Assembly (NCBI GenBank): GCA_037952775.1
Contig: JBANAY010000003.1
Span: 10,788,001 to 10,852,000, forward strand
Direction: 5' to 3'
Length of the DNA: 64,000 nucleotides
Origin: Clonostachys chloroleuca
Lineage: Eukaryota > Ascomycota > Sordariomycetes > Hypocreales > Bionectriaceae
The position numbers and the translations under genes are program-made. Under the pieces are notes generated by a model. That model was not told the DNA's origin. It made no database searches and saw only the letters and a list, made by a program, of their open reading frames with translations. Every line of letters starts with the position of its first letter. Position 1 is the first letter of the stretch. Shown here in pieces: positions 25,455-37,380 of this stretch.

Positions 25455-26727
25455 ATGGCTCTCAGCAGAGTTGAGGGCAGAGAGGAGCTCTACGTTGGCG
25501 GGTATGTTCTTGCTGGGCGATAGGCTATTAACCTTGAACCCATTGTCCCTTTCCTCTCTTTACGGGCCTCCAATCAACAGGTGATTAACAACTGACAAAA
25601 CGGTATCACATAGGCTATGGGCTATGAGGCGGTCAGATTCTCTTGCTGAGCGGCGTATCACCCATGTATTGTCCATGGTTGCGATTGACCCTGCCACTCT
25701 GAAAAATTTCAAGGATGAGCCATGGTCCCAGTATGGGCGTGAGATAGAGCACCTCTCCATTGACATTGACGACACAGAGGACGCCAACCTCCTCCTCGAG
25801 CTGCCACGCGCGGTGAGATTCATTAGCCAGGCCCTGGGCAGCAGCTCGGAAGATTTGGGCGCGCAAGGAGAAGCGGCCGCCAGCCAGGATCATGGGGAGG
25901 GTTTGGGGGCGGAACCTTCAGGGAAGGGGTCATCGGGAGCGGTGTTCGTGCATTGCGCCGCAGGAAAATCACGATCAGTGTCCGCCGTGGTTGCTTATCT
26001 TCTCTGGCGGTTCCCAGGCCGATTTGACTCATCCTTGCCCCCCAACCAATCCGAGACCCCGCAGACCCAGACACGCCGGGAGACCGCCGCGAAGGCTGTC
26101 GACGCCGCAGTTGGCTGGATCCAGCGTACACGGCCGATGGCAGAGCCAAACGAGGGGTTCATGAAACAGCTGCAGCTTTGGTGGAAGATGGGTTGCCCGA
26201 TAGAGGGGGATATCGAAACTCACCCCATCTATCAGCGCTGGGCGTACGACCGGGAGGTGCAGGAGCATCTTGCGGTCGGACAGGCCCCTACGCGACTTCG
26301 GTTCGAGGACGAGATCGACGGTAGTGAGAGGATAGTAGCTGGGAACCCTGGGCTTAGCCTCAGGTGCAAGAAGTGCAGACGGTCCTTGGCCACAGCGCCC
26401 TTCATCATAGACCACCAGAAAGCAGAACAGACAACGGCACAATGCCAGCACCACTTTATCGAGCCCCTGAGCTGGATGCGAGACGAGCTCGAGAAGGGAA
26501 CGCTCAACGGGCGACTTCTCTGCCCCAACACTCGTTGCGGCGCCGGCGTGGGCCGGTACGATTGGAAGGGATTCAAGTGCTCCTGCGGGGGCTGGGTGAC
26601 GCCGGCGTTTTCGCTCCAACGAGGGCGTGTGGACGATGTCATCCTAAACGCCTCCTCGTCTGGTGCTGGACAGCAACAGAGCTTTGGCATCAGAATGCCG
26701 CCGGGGGCGCGAGGTGGCAACCTGTGA
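25455..26727 (+). CDS. YVH1: Yvh1-type dual-specificity phosphatase with C-terminal zinc domain
   Basis: Deduced join 25455..25501, 25614..26727, giving 386 residues. The single intron has a GTATGT donor and a CATAG acceptor, and splicing creates the family-typical start MALSRVEGREELYVGGLWAM. The phosphatase active-site loop HCAAGKSRS lies at about residues 129-137 (catalytic Cys130, Arg136). A C-terminal zinc-binding domain follows from about residue 267 (CKKC, then LCPNTRCG and CSCGGW). In yeast, Yvh1 acts in late 60S ribosome assembly, releasing Mrt4 so that the P stalk can load; the zinc domain is the part needed for this. Length fits the family (364 in S. cerevisiae). An upstream in-frame extension lacks an ATG, so 25455 is the chosen start. 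Confidence 0.93.
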
Positions 26728-29700
26728 CGATGCTATCTCATGCTCCCCGTTGTTCCACTTTGGGTTTACTATACGATGACATTATGCAGGCGGCGCTTGC
26801 CCCCTAAAACAGGAAGTACTCGCTTCATGGTCAATGTCAGCCAGTAAGCGTCTGAATTGGATATGGATGAGTCAAGATGGTAATCATCCGTGCACCAGAA
26901 GCAGCCTTGGAGACATACTTCAACACATGTTAGTTACCTATGCAAGGGTCGCGATCCAGGTACTTTCGGGTTTACACCATCGCTTCGCTGGATGTTGCCC
27001 AGGTTGTACAAGGTATAACCACAACCCGTCTGCGGGTTTCTAGGGTGTAGCCGTAAGGCTCCGGGGGCCCGGAGGCTTCGTCCCGCACTGGTAATCTTCC
27101 TTCGAATTGTGAATTTACTACACAGAGGCGGATCTGTCTCATGACCAGGTCGCAAAATAACCATCATTTTGGGATGAGGGAGTGTGTCTCGAGGTGAGGC
27201 TTAGCCCCCGCCGCAACTGGAAACCTAAGCGCTGGCCCCTGTCTGCTAGCCATGGCGATTCGAGACCGGGAGTTTGATTGGCCCTCATTTCATTTCGGCA
27301 TTTGGCTTCTAGGTAAAACCCACGCAAACGTCTTTTAAGGACCTATACTCTCATCTGTGCAGGATTGCAGCGCTAAAGACCGGCGGCGATCAAATAGCAA
27401 CTCAGAACCGACAACCATAGGTATGTGTCTATCAGCGTTATGGCTGTGCGGGCCCCTATCTTCGTGGCGAGACTGTTACTTTCGAGACTAGGCAAGGCTC
27501 GCCCTGGACGCTTTTTTCACTTCTGCCTAGAGTTCTGCAAATACAAAAGCGTTACATCTTGATCCTTCATCCCTGTTGACCCCTTACATGTTCTTCCCTT
27601 ATGTGAGGCTTTGTTCTTGGTCCAGACTTGGGAGTAAGCAAAAGCCCTGTGAGGTAGGAATCAGGCAGGTTGGCCCGAGATAAACACGAGCCGCAACAGT
27701 TCTTCGTATTAGCATTTTCCAACATAGGCCACAGCCAGTCGTTGTCTAGTTCTGATAACCACTTGCCAGGTTAGAGAAAGAGGCTGTTGCTTGGCATGAT
27801 GATGCTGATGTCGTCTAGAAGGAACGCACGGACTATGCCAACGATATGGGGGAAATTAGCAACGATATGTTTTGCCTTCTAGGGAAAAGCCGCTTATTAG
27901 CACTAAGATGGCTTCCCTAGGCCTAAAAATCGCCGGTTGCTCCGAGGGTTGGGGTCCGAAACAAAATAGCATAGCATCCATGCCCATCCATGGATGTTAA
28001 GTCAACTCACGAATTTTAGGGCTGACTTTTCTTGCCTCACTCAGCAAACTAAAACAGCGCCTCCGCTTTCACCCACCTGATATCCCAGCAAGGCTCAATA
28101 TTAGTAGGCGATTTGACGGTTCGGACTTTGGTGAGCAGTTACCTCGCGGCAACCTGCCTGATTCTTACCGTGCAGGGCTCTTGCTTACCCCAAGAAGAAA
28201 GAGAAAACTAGAGGCGCGTCCACTAGACTCTGGACTATCTGTTTTCGTGCTTGGGACTTTGAGAAAGTAAGGGGGGGTGGCTCTCTCTCTAGCTTGACTG
28301 GACGGGCGAGTGATCGTGTGGGGAACAACAGACCAACCATGGAAGCCGACAAAGTTCATTGCCCAGCCCTTCAGGGGGAGGGCGGAACGGCAATGGCTTG
28401 TTCGGTTGGCGATCGAGCTGGACGTTCCCAAATGCGGTGGTATCTTTCACGATTCTGCATGCGATGGCCTACTGCTACCGCTCTGCAATGACGTCCTGAT
28501 GCCGGCCAGCCAACCGGAATGTACCAAGCCTGCATGGCCAGCTCGAGCCAGATCAAGAAAACGCGGAGCCGGCCTGGTCGAAGCTTCTTGTTCCACGAGC
28601 CGTGCGGGCTTGTGTGACGAGTGCGACGGCGGGATGGACGAAGACGGCGATGTTTTTCAAGCCCGTGGGAGCCAGGTGTCCCGCGGGTGCATCGCATGGC
28701 ATCAGCCCTGCAGCAAAACGAAACGACTTCCCCCAACAAAAACCTGGCTGTACGACCTGCTGTTATCCCCCTCTCTCTCCTCTTTTCTTCCCTCCCGCCT
28801 TCCTCCACTCCCCCCATCTCTGCTCACCTGGTGCGTCGTTGTGCAGCACGCTTGCACCTTGTTTGGCTGGTAGATTCTCGCCAGCAGGTAGAAGAGCAGG
28901 ATCAGGACAAAGAAGATCCATGTTCTGCATGCCCTATGACGGATGTGCCCTCGGTGTCGCCGAGGACGCTGGGCGGATGCCACCGAGCTGGCCGGTCTCT
29001 CTGCCGCCTTGACCGTGGGCGGCGTCTTGGCTTTTTGGCATGCACGCATCCCACGAGAACCTGCATCACTGCCCCTGTAACTCACTGTATGTGCATATGT
29101 ATGTAGGTAGAGTAGTATATGTATCTGCATGCATGTCCATATGCGCAGGCATTGGCCGAGGACCTGGCGGATGTGGATTTCCTGTCCCACGTAGCTCGCA
29201 ACTGCGAGTCTGTATATGCAATGCAGTGCTCCCTGCGACATGGCGGTTTATTATGTAGCACCAAGCCTGCACTGCCAAACCATGGCACATGAGAGAAGCT
29301 TCGGACTAGCAGAGTGCGGTCAGCCAGACAGGCCTCCGAGCCCAAAGTGCCCAAGCATCAACACCATCCCAGCGTAACATCTACATCAGACACGCAGATA
29401 GCACATATATGCAGAGAGAGACATACAGGCAGCCAGGCTGGCACGGCGTCTACACATCCATTCGTTCTCCTGGGCTCTGCCTCGCTCGAATCCACCACGA
29501 TGCGACCACGGCTGTGACTCTTTGCGACTACCACCACCACCACAACCAGCAGCACGACACCCCTTCCAATGCACTTTTGTCGAAAAGAAGACGTGCGTGC
29601 CGATATCTGCTATACCCCAGGCTCCGTCATATGCGTATACGCTGCCTTCCGTCCGCTCAGCGTGCAGCGGCGCCTGCTTACACGCGCGAGGCGAGGCGTA

Positions 29701-32359
29701 TCGGCCACAGCTTTAGCATCTTGGCCCGAACGTGAGCCCGTTCATCCTCGCTCGCTTCCCTCTCTCAAGTCCGATCCGAGTCTCCGTCCCCGTCCGTCCT
29801 CTCCTGCGCCTATTATGTATGCACATGCACGTTCTGCTTGGCTCCTTCATGCCTCCCCTACACAGCAAGCAGTCCGGCCAACTGTGCGGACGGGCACCCC
29901 CTCCCCCCTGGCCGAGGGACAAGGCATCATCACCATCATCTTGACCGCCCCTAAGTCCCCAGGCCCTGGCGATTGGCTGGCTGGTGTGGTTGAGAAAAAT
30001 ATAAGGGACATTGGTGGACCAGGGCCATGTCCTATCCAGGCCCCATGGGGTCAGAGAAATCGGTACATGGCCGTCAAGTACCATCACCACCCTTCACCCC
30101 GACCGTTTTCGCTCTTCCACGCCCTCACCCTTCTCCTTCCATTCCCTTTCCATGCAATCCCTATCCCTGGTCGAGGCTACAATGTGCGAGTGACGCACTG
30201 CCGCCAACAGGCTAATCCCACCCAGGGTTTTCGGTCGATCATGGTGCGCGGGGTAGGGCAGGGCGCACTGCTACATCGAAGCTGATATCTCTCGTTTGCC
30301 ATGTTACCTAACCCTCCTCCGCCTGGATTATGTACATAGCCCTCTCCTGCTACTATTCCTGTGGTGTTTTTTTTCTTGGCCCCCAAACCAAGAGACCCTT
30401 TTCCTAAAGCCAAACCTGAAGCCCTGGTGCTTATTGTGAGGCTGCTTGGATTTTCTCATCAGCCCAGCTCGAGTTGCTCGAGTCCGACCGCCGGACCTCC
30501 AAGGGTCCTTTGACGATGGCGTTTTGCGCCATGACCTGATTCCAAGGGACCCTTTCTTTCCTGTCAGGCGACCCTCTCTCAATTGCCCAATGCCTCAATT
30601 CTCCATTACCAATGCAAGAGAGACAGCTTTCGGAAGCGCGTGTCTGGGCCAAGCATGTCAGCTGCGACTGGCGGGGATGTTTATCTTCTACAGAAGGGAG
30701 GGGTGTTTAGGTCCGGTTAAAGCATCAACCCAACATATTCCCAGGATGGTGGGTGTAGAAATGTCCATCACGACGCTGGTTGGAATCATATCTTTCTGGT
30801 ATAGGTCGATCCGGCCATGACTGACCCGCCATTTCTCGCTCTTTCGGGGGTTCGATTATCGAGCATGACATCTGCATAATAAAACAACCCGGCCGGTGTA
30901 ACCAAGAAATTTGGCTCTCTGGCTTTGCTCTCCCATAGGAGAGGGGGAAGGGCCATGTATGAGCCGTCTGTCTATCTGTCTTGTCTGCGCATGTCGGCCA
31001 TGTTACCTGGACCCTCCTCCGAGCACGGCCAGGGCTCGCTTGGATGCGCGGATCTGGGCTGAGAGGCTGCGATCAGCGATAAGCCGCTGCCGTAAGTCAA
31101 GGTCATCCGTCCCGAGGGATCGACTGGCACTTTTCTCGACCAGCGGCATTTCGAACCTGACCTACCCTCCGCTGCTGCGCTGGCCCCAGGGCCTGTCCCG
31201 CCGGGAACCCCTACGTAGACTCGCAGAAGTACATTTCATTCCGACCTCCCTCCTCGTGGGAAGAAAGCGACCCTGGAGGAATCCCTCAGAAGGGACTCTC
31301 GTGCTTTTGATAATAAGCACTAGGCCTCTTGTGGGAGAGGAGAGTCAGAACGCGCCTGCATGCTGACATTGCGTGCGGGACTCTGGTTGTCCGGCAGCGA
31401 GCCAAGGGAGAAGAGAGAGAAAAAAGGCCCAGTATAATACGCCTCATGTGGTCTGTTTTTCTCCAGTGCGAGGGAGATCTCGGGGATAGACTTGTCCAGT
31501 TAACTCCGCCTAATGGACGCCCATGGTGAGATAGGTCAGACCAACGGCCCAGCGCTGCTCCAATTGCTGCTCGGATTCTGGAATAAAGTACAGGCGATCG
31601 ATGAGATCGCTCTTATTTAGCGGCTTTTTTTTCTCACAGACATACATCCATAGTATTTGTTTACACCCCCTGGCTGTGATAAGTCCAGGGGGATGGGCGT
31701 GAGGCCATAACCAACGCCCAGTTAGTCGGCGACTAACAGGTGATCACAGCGACATCCAGAGAAACATAATTCCGGCTTTCAGAGGAAACTGGAATCACAA
31801 TTGCATTCTTGCTTATCACCCATTCCCTCCTTCGCACGCACATCATTCCTTGTTCCCAAGATCTATCTCCGAAAGAGGGGGAGGAATATTGGTAGCATGG
31901 TAGGAAGATATGTCACGCCAGCGTTGCTGACAGAGGGGTCGCGCATCACGCAATTTTGGGAATGAGCGAGCCGTGGTTTGCCAATATGTAGTCAGATTAT
32001 GATACGATGGGGTTGGGACAGAACTGCTGGCTTCCTTTGGACAAATCAACAGTAGAGATTGATGGGGTCAAGATAACTGCTTCCCACCAGCCGCGGACGC
32101 CCGCTCAATCCAGCATCACGTCCTGTCTGGCGTTCTGGACGACATGTAAGCTAAACGGTGTTTGCTCCGTGAGTTCTGGATGTAGAGACTGGAGGCCGAT
32201 AAACATCCGTCCATGATTTGCCAGCCGCCCGTCTTCGTCGCAGGGCATGAGTGCCTTCGCCGTGGAACAGTAGTCGGATCTGGTGCATGTGTTCACCTCA
32301 CAATTCCTATGCATTAAATCCACCAAGCACTCTGACCTCATGTTCTCATGTTCTAGACA
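26728..32359. other. 5.6-kb gene-free interval
   Basis: No supportable gene lies between YVH1 and VFA1. Frames such as 29569-30285 (238 codons) have low-complexity Pro/Ser/Arg translations and overlap equally long frames on the other strand. Pyrimidine-rich blocks occur around 28760-28830 and 29750-29810. No RNA gene is recognised. Confidence 0.55.
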
Positions 32360-33148
32360 TCACCTACTGGGAAGATCTGAAGGGACAGACGGGAAATAAC
32401 CAGGCTGTGACGCCCTCTCGCGATCTCGTTTGGCAGCTTCTGCCTGCCTCTTTTTCTGAATCCTCTGTTGGTAGAACACGCTGAGAATACACATTTAGTA
32501 TCTGTGAAAAGAGTCTAGGCCAAGAAGGATAGAAAGATGGCTTACTGTTTGAGCTCGAAAACCCGAGGCTCCTCTTCCGTGGGAGTGTCATTCTCGTCGT
32601 CCGCTTTCTATTCCGCTTGTCAGTGCTCCAATAATGTATATACACAGGTATCCTAGGGATATGGACTTACCGCCTTGTCTTTATCCTTGTCTTCGTCTTT
32701 CTTCTTCTCTTCATCTTTATCCTTGGCCTTATCCTTGCCGTCCTTGTCTTTCTCCTTCTCCTTCTCCTTCTCCTTCTCCTTCTTCTTCTTTTGCCGTTCC
32801 TCGTACTCCTTCATCAGCTTTTCTTTTTCTTCAGCGAGTTCCTTTTCCCGCTTGGCTTTAACAGCTTCCTCATCAATCTTGGGAGTAGCAAAGTTGCGGT
32901 CCTTCAGATGGACTGGGCAGATGTAGAAGAAGTCCTGTTAGTGGCGTGGGTTAGAAGACCTTTGGACCGTTTCACCTATACGTCCATCGGCTCATTCATC
33001 TTTTTTTGCTTAGCATTTCATCTCCGTACCTTCTTATCTGGGGTTATTAGTACGGATGTGCTGGGCTTGTAGCAGACATCACAAGCCTTGGAAGCCGTCT
33101 CTCAGCGACCTTCCGATGGGTGTAGATGTTGGGAAACGGCGTCGCCAT
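32360..33148 (-). pseudogene. VFA1: Vps4-associated protein 1 (Vfa1), reading frame interrupted by a 2-base excess
   Basis: Exons on the minus strand: 33148..33030, 32934..32671, 32607..32546, 32480..32360. Introns are 95, 63 and 65 bases with good splice signals. Domains: an N-terminal zinc-ribbon-like part with CDVCYKPS and, after intron 1, DFFYICPVHLKDRNFATP; a Lys/Glu-rich middle encoded by near-repetitive GAGAAG codons; and the conserved tail FYQQRIQKKRQAEAAKRDRE...GYFPSVPSDLP. Exon 1 is open as MATPFPNIYTHRKVAE and then must shift frame to reach TASKACDVCYKPS. The excess is one TC unit in TCTCTC at 33098-33103 (+ strand); without it exon 1 would be exactly 39 codons. In yeast, Vfa1 binds the ESCRT ATPase Vps4 at endosomes. 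The shift may be an assembly error, a polymorphism or a true lesion; the rest of the gene looks intact. Confidence 0.85.
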
Positions 33149-33452
33149 CTCGTAAGAGGAGCCCGCTCCCACGGGCAGTAGACTCGAGCGAAATCCTCGA
33201 ACAGGGAAACAAAGGAGGCACAAGTTCACACCGACATAAGGAAGCTCTGCTTAAACTCCAATAAACACTATCAATATGAAGCTCTTGGGCCGTGGGGCGA
33301 CCGGGCGTGAATGCTATTGACCATTTGCATGACTAAGCAGGCGCTTCGTCACTCCAGAGTTGGTTGAGATAAACAAAAAAAACCGAACACCCATTCATAG
33401 CCTCATATTCTCCCTATTGCACTCTAGAGGCTCTAGAGATACCGTCGAAAGC
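33149..33452. promoter_or_regulatory. divergent promoter between VFA1 and RTT106
   Basis: A 304-base interval separates the two divergent start codons, so both promoters must lie here or overlap the neighbouring leaders. I saw no distinctive operator-like repeat within it. Confidence 0.6.
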
Positions 33453-35181
33453 ATGAGTCAATCTTTGGATACCCAGAGGTTGACGGCCATCTTTGGGTCT
33501 CGGCCAGATATTATGGCCGGGATTCAGACAGCTGCCGGTAGGTCGAGTCGATGACGGATCCCGTGTCTGGCCGTCGGCCACGCGATATGTGGCCAGCAAA
33601 AATCATCGCATGCTAATCAATCGCGTCGATGCAGACTCTCCGGGGAGGATTGCCCTCTTCAACGAAATCGCCGCCCATCTGAGCAACCAGGCGTCAACAA
33701 ATGCCGAGCCGGCCAACAAGAAGAGGAAGATCGACTCCGGGAATGTGAATGGAACGTCCACGGGCGGAGCGAACGCGGCTGAGGAGCCTGTCCTGCTCGA
33801 AGTCAAGGAGATATCCGTTTCTGTGCCCCAGCGCAAGAAGTTCGAGCTCTGCTTCACAGAGGGTCACATCTACGCCCGAGCCCCAGGCACAACCGCCCCA
33901 ATCCCGGCCATCACATACGCATGGACAGACATTGGTACCGTGTTTTGCACCCCATGCCCATTATATTTGATCCAGGCCTCCTTGCTAACTCTGTTTGTGT
34001 TTCAAGAATATATATTCTATCTGCCCGTTCCTGAGAAAGCCCAGGTCCAACACAACTACGTCCTCTTCCCCCGGGGCTCGTACCTCCCTTCCAAGACGGA
34101 GCAGGCGCCCGCCGAACCGCTCGTCTTCACAGTTCCCGCCACGGCACCGAAGCAGGGCACTATTGGCGGCAAGGACGCTGCGTCCGCGGCCAGCGTCTCC
34201 GACACATACAAGGATCTCTTCCACTGGGCGATCGGCAGCCGTCTGAAGCTGGCCGGGAACGACGTCAAGATCGTGTCTGCGGACCCCAGCCAGTTCCGGA
34301 GCGTGATCCGCCAGTCGCACAGGCCCAAGGAGACGGCCGTCCATGTCGGCGGGTACAGGGGCTCCAAGGACGGGTTCCTCTTCTTCCTCGAGAACGGCAT
34401 CCTGTGGGGGTTCAAGAAGCCCCTGATATTCATCCCCCTGAACCGGATCCAGGCCATCAGCTACACCAATATTCTCCAGATGACCTTCAACATTGTTGTC
34501 GAGGTCCTTCTGGGCTCCGACTCGGTGGAGGAGTTTGAGTTTGGGATGCTGGACCAGCAGGACTATGGCGGCATCGACGACTACATCAAGACGAACCGCT
34601 TGCAGGATCGCAGCATGGCGGAGCAGAGGAAGGCCAAGCTCCAGCTCGCGGAGAACCGCCCGAAGAAGGAGGATGGCGAGGGCGAGAATGGCGACGCCAC
34701 CATGACGGACGCAGCTCCCAACGGTACGACTGAGCTGGAGCGCGCTCAGGCTGAGGCGGAGCTGCTGCTGCAAGATGACGAGGATGAGGATGAGGAAGAC
34801 TACGATCCTGGAAGTGAGGGTGATAGCGAAGGGTCTGGTGACTCTAGCGACGAAGACGACGATGATGATGATGACGATGATGATGACGAAGACGACGACA
34901 ATGATGGTGAGGTTGAGGAGGAGGAAGTCGAGGAGGAGGAAGTCGAGGAGGAGGAGGTCAAGGAAGAACCGATAAAGGAAGAACCCCCTCCAGTCAAGAA
35001 GCCGGCCCGGAGGCCTGCTGCTCCAAAGAAGGAGGCCTCTCCAAAGAAGGAGGCAGCGCCAAAGAAAGTGGCTGTGAAATCCGAACCCGCTGCCATGCCC
35101 GTTCGTCGAGGCTGGGCCACTATTAGCAAGAACCAAGCCCCCTCTCAGAGCGTGGACGATGAAAAGTTTGATGTTATCTGA
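33453..35181 (+). CDS. RTT106: histone chaperone Rtt106
   Basis: Deduced join 33453..33537, 33635..33934, 34007..35181, giving 519 residues. Splicing joins IQTAA to DSPGRIALFNEI and YAWTDI to EYIFYLPV. A basic NKKRKID patch near residue 56 may be a nuclear signal. Two PH-like modules follow; the second (about 204-327, with GFLFFLENGILWGFKKP) is the Rttp106 histone-chaperone domain. Residues from about 385 to 450 are extremely acidic (poly-Asp, then three VEEEE units encoded by a 15-base repeat), and the tail is Lys/Pro-rich. Rtt106 binds H3-H4 carrying K56 acetylation and deposits it behind replication forks. It is longer than the yeast protein (455), mainly because of the acidic and basic tail. 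Confidence 0.93.
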
Positions 35182-36081
35182 TGATGGGAATCGTTCTGGA
35201 GTTGTGGGATTTACTATCTAATACCGAAAAGTTTACAAAATGAATAAAATCCGGTGGCTGGTCCTCCATGTATTTTTACCCCGAATGAGGTTCATCATAT
35301 CACCTGGCTCATACACGTCTGGAGGGATACCGGAGATGTTGGGGACCTTCTCATACGTCAATGGGAGAATCTCGCTAGGTCATCTGTTTCTCGGATCAGG
35401 TCTTACAACTTAATCTTTCTGCGGCTCTTGCAGCGAGATCAGAGAGTACTGCACCTGTCTACTCGAATCAAATAGTTGGCTCCAGGAAACTGCCGCTGTC
35501 CCTTCGGGATTTATTATACCATTGGATTTACTTCAATGGCATTCGGAGAGTTTAAGATACTGCCGAAGTGCACACGGCTGCTCAGTAGAAAAAATCACAA
35601 TATCTAGTTCCTAAGACAAGGAAACAACGATTCAAAAGGCTTCTGGACATCTGACCTGGGGATTGCAACAACGGAGTTAAAATGAAGGAAAAGTTGTGGC
35701 GTGGCAGCACCTCATGGGAGTCCTTGCGACAAAATTCCGCGTTCCTTGACAGTCCGAATCCGCAGTTTTAAAAGTCTAAACCAGGAAACACATATTGCAC
35801 ATCACTCAACCCACAGCCACGACAATAATCAGGGCCTGAGCTTGGCTTTCATCATCACAAACGTATGGAAGCTTGGCAAAATCTAGGTCAATACATTTAA
35901 AAAGTGCACTCCTTCCGAGCATGAAAACCAACAGAGAATATGTTTACAGAAAACTTCTTTACAACACATATTACCTAGGCATCGGATAGATTTCTTAAGC
36001 GAAAAGGCTACGTTAAAATGAGAGTACCGCATGCCAATCAACCCGTTAGTTGAACCAGCCCTAGCCAAATCTTAGTATGGA
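35182..36081. other. intergenic, no gene seen
   Basis: Interval between RTT106 and the small membrane-protein frame. It looks AT-richer than the flanks, with short frames only. An upstream exon of the next gene could be hidden here, but I could not place one. Confidence 0.5.
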
Positions 36082-36555
36082 ATGGGATTGATACTGACCA
36101 ATTCATATTATCAGTCATACAGAAACAAGCCCGAGTTCATTCCCCGAGGAAGCTTAAAGACTCGATACATCCCAGGAGGCAGCTCGTTGAACGATTTGCT
36201 AAGTCGCGACACCCCAAACAGGGCCGCCCTGATCGTTGTGCTTAGTGTCGGAGTGCCGATCCTCCTCATTTGTACTGGCTACATTCTCTATCGCCGGAGA
36301 AAGAAACGTAATGCACCCTGGCGTCCGCCAAAATCAGCGTGGGGGGAATTGCGGAAAGGTGCCACGCCAAAAGTAATGTCAAAACGACAAACAAGGGTTT
36401 CATCTAGGATTCAAGCTCCAGCGCCCGTTTACACCACTCCAAGAGCGGAGATCTCTGGCGAGGAAACCGAAAAAGGGACATATTCAGAGCAAAACGTTGA
36501 CGGGACCAACCAGGGTCAGGCAAACTACGGTGATGGCGGTAATGCAAAAGTGTGA
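36082..36555 (+). CDS. small single-pass membrane protein, unknown
   Basis: An uninterrupted frame of 157 residues from an ATG. It has one hydrophobic segment at about residues 48-70 (AALIVVLSVGVPILLICTGY), followed directly by RRRKKR, which predicts the C-terminal half on the cytoplasmic side. The segment before the helix is short and has no signal peptide. The tail is polar and rich in Lys, Thr, Gly and Gln. The shape is that of the transmembrane and tail part of a fungal surface protein, so a 5' exon carrying a signal peptide may be missing; a CAG at about 36113 could be an acceptor. I recognise no family. It could also be a relic. Confidence 0.4.
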   Translation: MGLILTNSYYQSYRNKPEFIPRGSLKTRYIPGGSSLNDLLSRDTPNRAALIVVLSVGVPILLICTGYILYRRRKKRNAPWRPPKSAWGELRKGATPKVMSKRQTRVSSRIQAPAPVYTTPRAEISGEETEKGTYSEQNVDGTNQGQANYGDGGNAKV

Positions 36556-36994
36556 AGAAAGGCGTTTTCCGAATATTTCAAAATGCTATTTCTCGACTAC
36601 GGATAATTAGAACGTTGCGATTTATCATGCCAGGAAAGAAATTACAAGAACTTTAGTCGAGGTTGTTCGCCTAGAATCAGATACGAGTAAATTAAACAGG
36701 GATAAATGGATCTACGCTCTCACTCATTACGATACAATTACTCAATCAGACTTACTTTCTGATTTAATAGGGCAAAAAATATTGCTCTCTATGCAGTGGT
36801 TCTTATGCATTGATAACGGGATACACTAGATTGGCGATGAAGGGTGTCACGTGCAGATGCGATATGCACGTGATCTCAAAATTTCCCCAAGCTCCCGCAG
36901 AGCAAGATGGCCCAACCCATATCAAACGACCGTGATACCAGCCCAATTGTCTCTTGCGCCAGGCCCTGCCGCTACTCCAACAAATCCTCACACA
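36556..36994. other. intergenic, MRP10 promoter region
   Basis: AT-rich 3' flank of the preceding frame followed by the MRP10 upstream region. GTCACGTGCAGATGCGATATGCACGTGATC (36847-36876) contains two CACGTG E-box-like hexamers (36848-36853 and 36867-36872), which could bind a bHLH factor such as Cbf1 or a USF-type protein. That role is inference. Confidence 0.4.
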
Positions 36995-37380
36995 ATGGCC
37001 GGGCACAAGGCAATCCGTCTTCCCCCGCTGAAGACCCTCCGCGTCCACAACCCCCAGCGAGTCCCCGAGAACCCATGCATCGCCGTCATGTCCACAGTAC
37101 TGGGTATGTCTACATCTCCCTGATCGAAGCCCGGAATGCCAATTCGATTTGATTCACACGTGTACATATTCCACGAATAATTTCATGAAGCTGACGGCCA
37201 ATCTTCTTTGTAGCCTGCTGGGCGTCTGCCGGGTACAATGCCGCAGGCTGTCTCGCCGTTGAGAACCAGCTCCGATCATGCATGGACGGCGCCAAACCCC
37301 CCGGCTCGAAGCCAAATACGATCAACTACCATCTTACTCGCATGCAAAAGGACGTCACAAGCAAGCCGAAGCGAAAGTAA
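36995..37380 (+). CDS. MRP10: mitochondrial small ribosomal subunit protein mS37 (Mrp10), twin CX9C
   Basis: Deduced join 36995..37103, 37214..37380, giving 91 residues. The 110-base intron has a GTATGT donor and a TTTGTAG acceptor, and splicing restores VLACWASAGYNAAGC. The protein carries a twin CX9C pair, Cys28/Cys38 and Cys49/Cys59, in a CHCH fold. Mrp10 is a component of the mitochondrial small ribosomal subunit; yeast Mrp10 is a Mia40 substrate. The basic ends (KAIRLPPLKTLRV at the N-terminus and KPKRK at the C-terminus) are typical for the fungal orthologues. The ATG was chosen because it begins the family-conserved region; a longer in-frame upstream extension exists but looks unrelated. 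Confidence 0.9.

Noticed and set aside
29569..30285. 238-codon open frame on the + strand
   Set aside because: Low-complexity Pro/Ser/Arg translation in a pyrimidine-rich non-coding stretch, with competing frames; no family resemblance.
33985..35136. 383-codon frame opposite RTT106
   Set aside because: Antisense shadow of the Rtt106 acidic tail (poly-Asp codons give Ile/Val runs in reverse).
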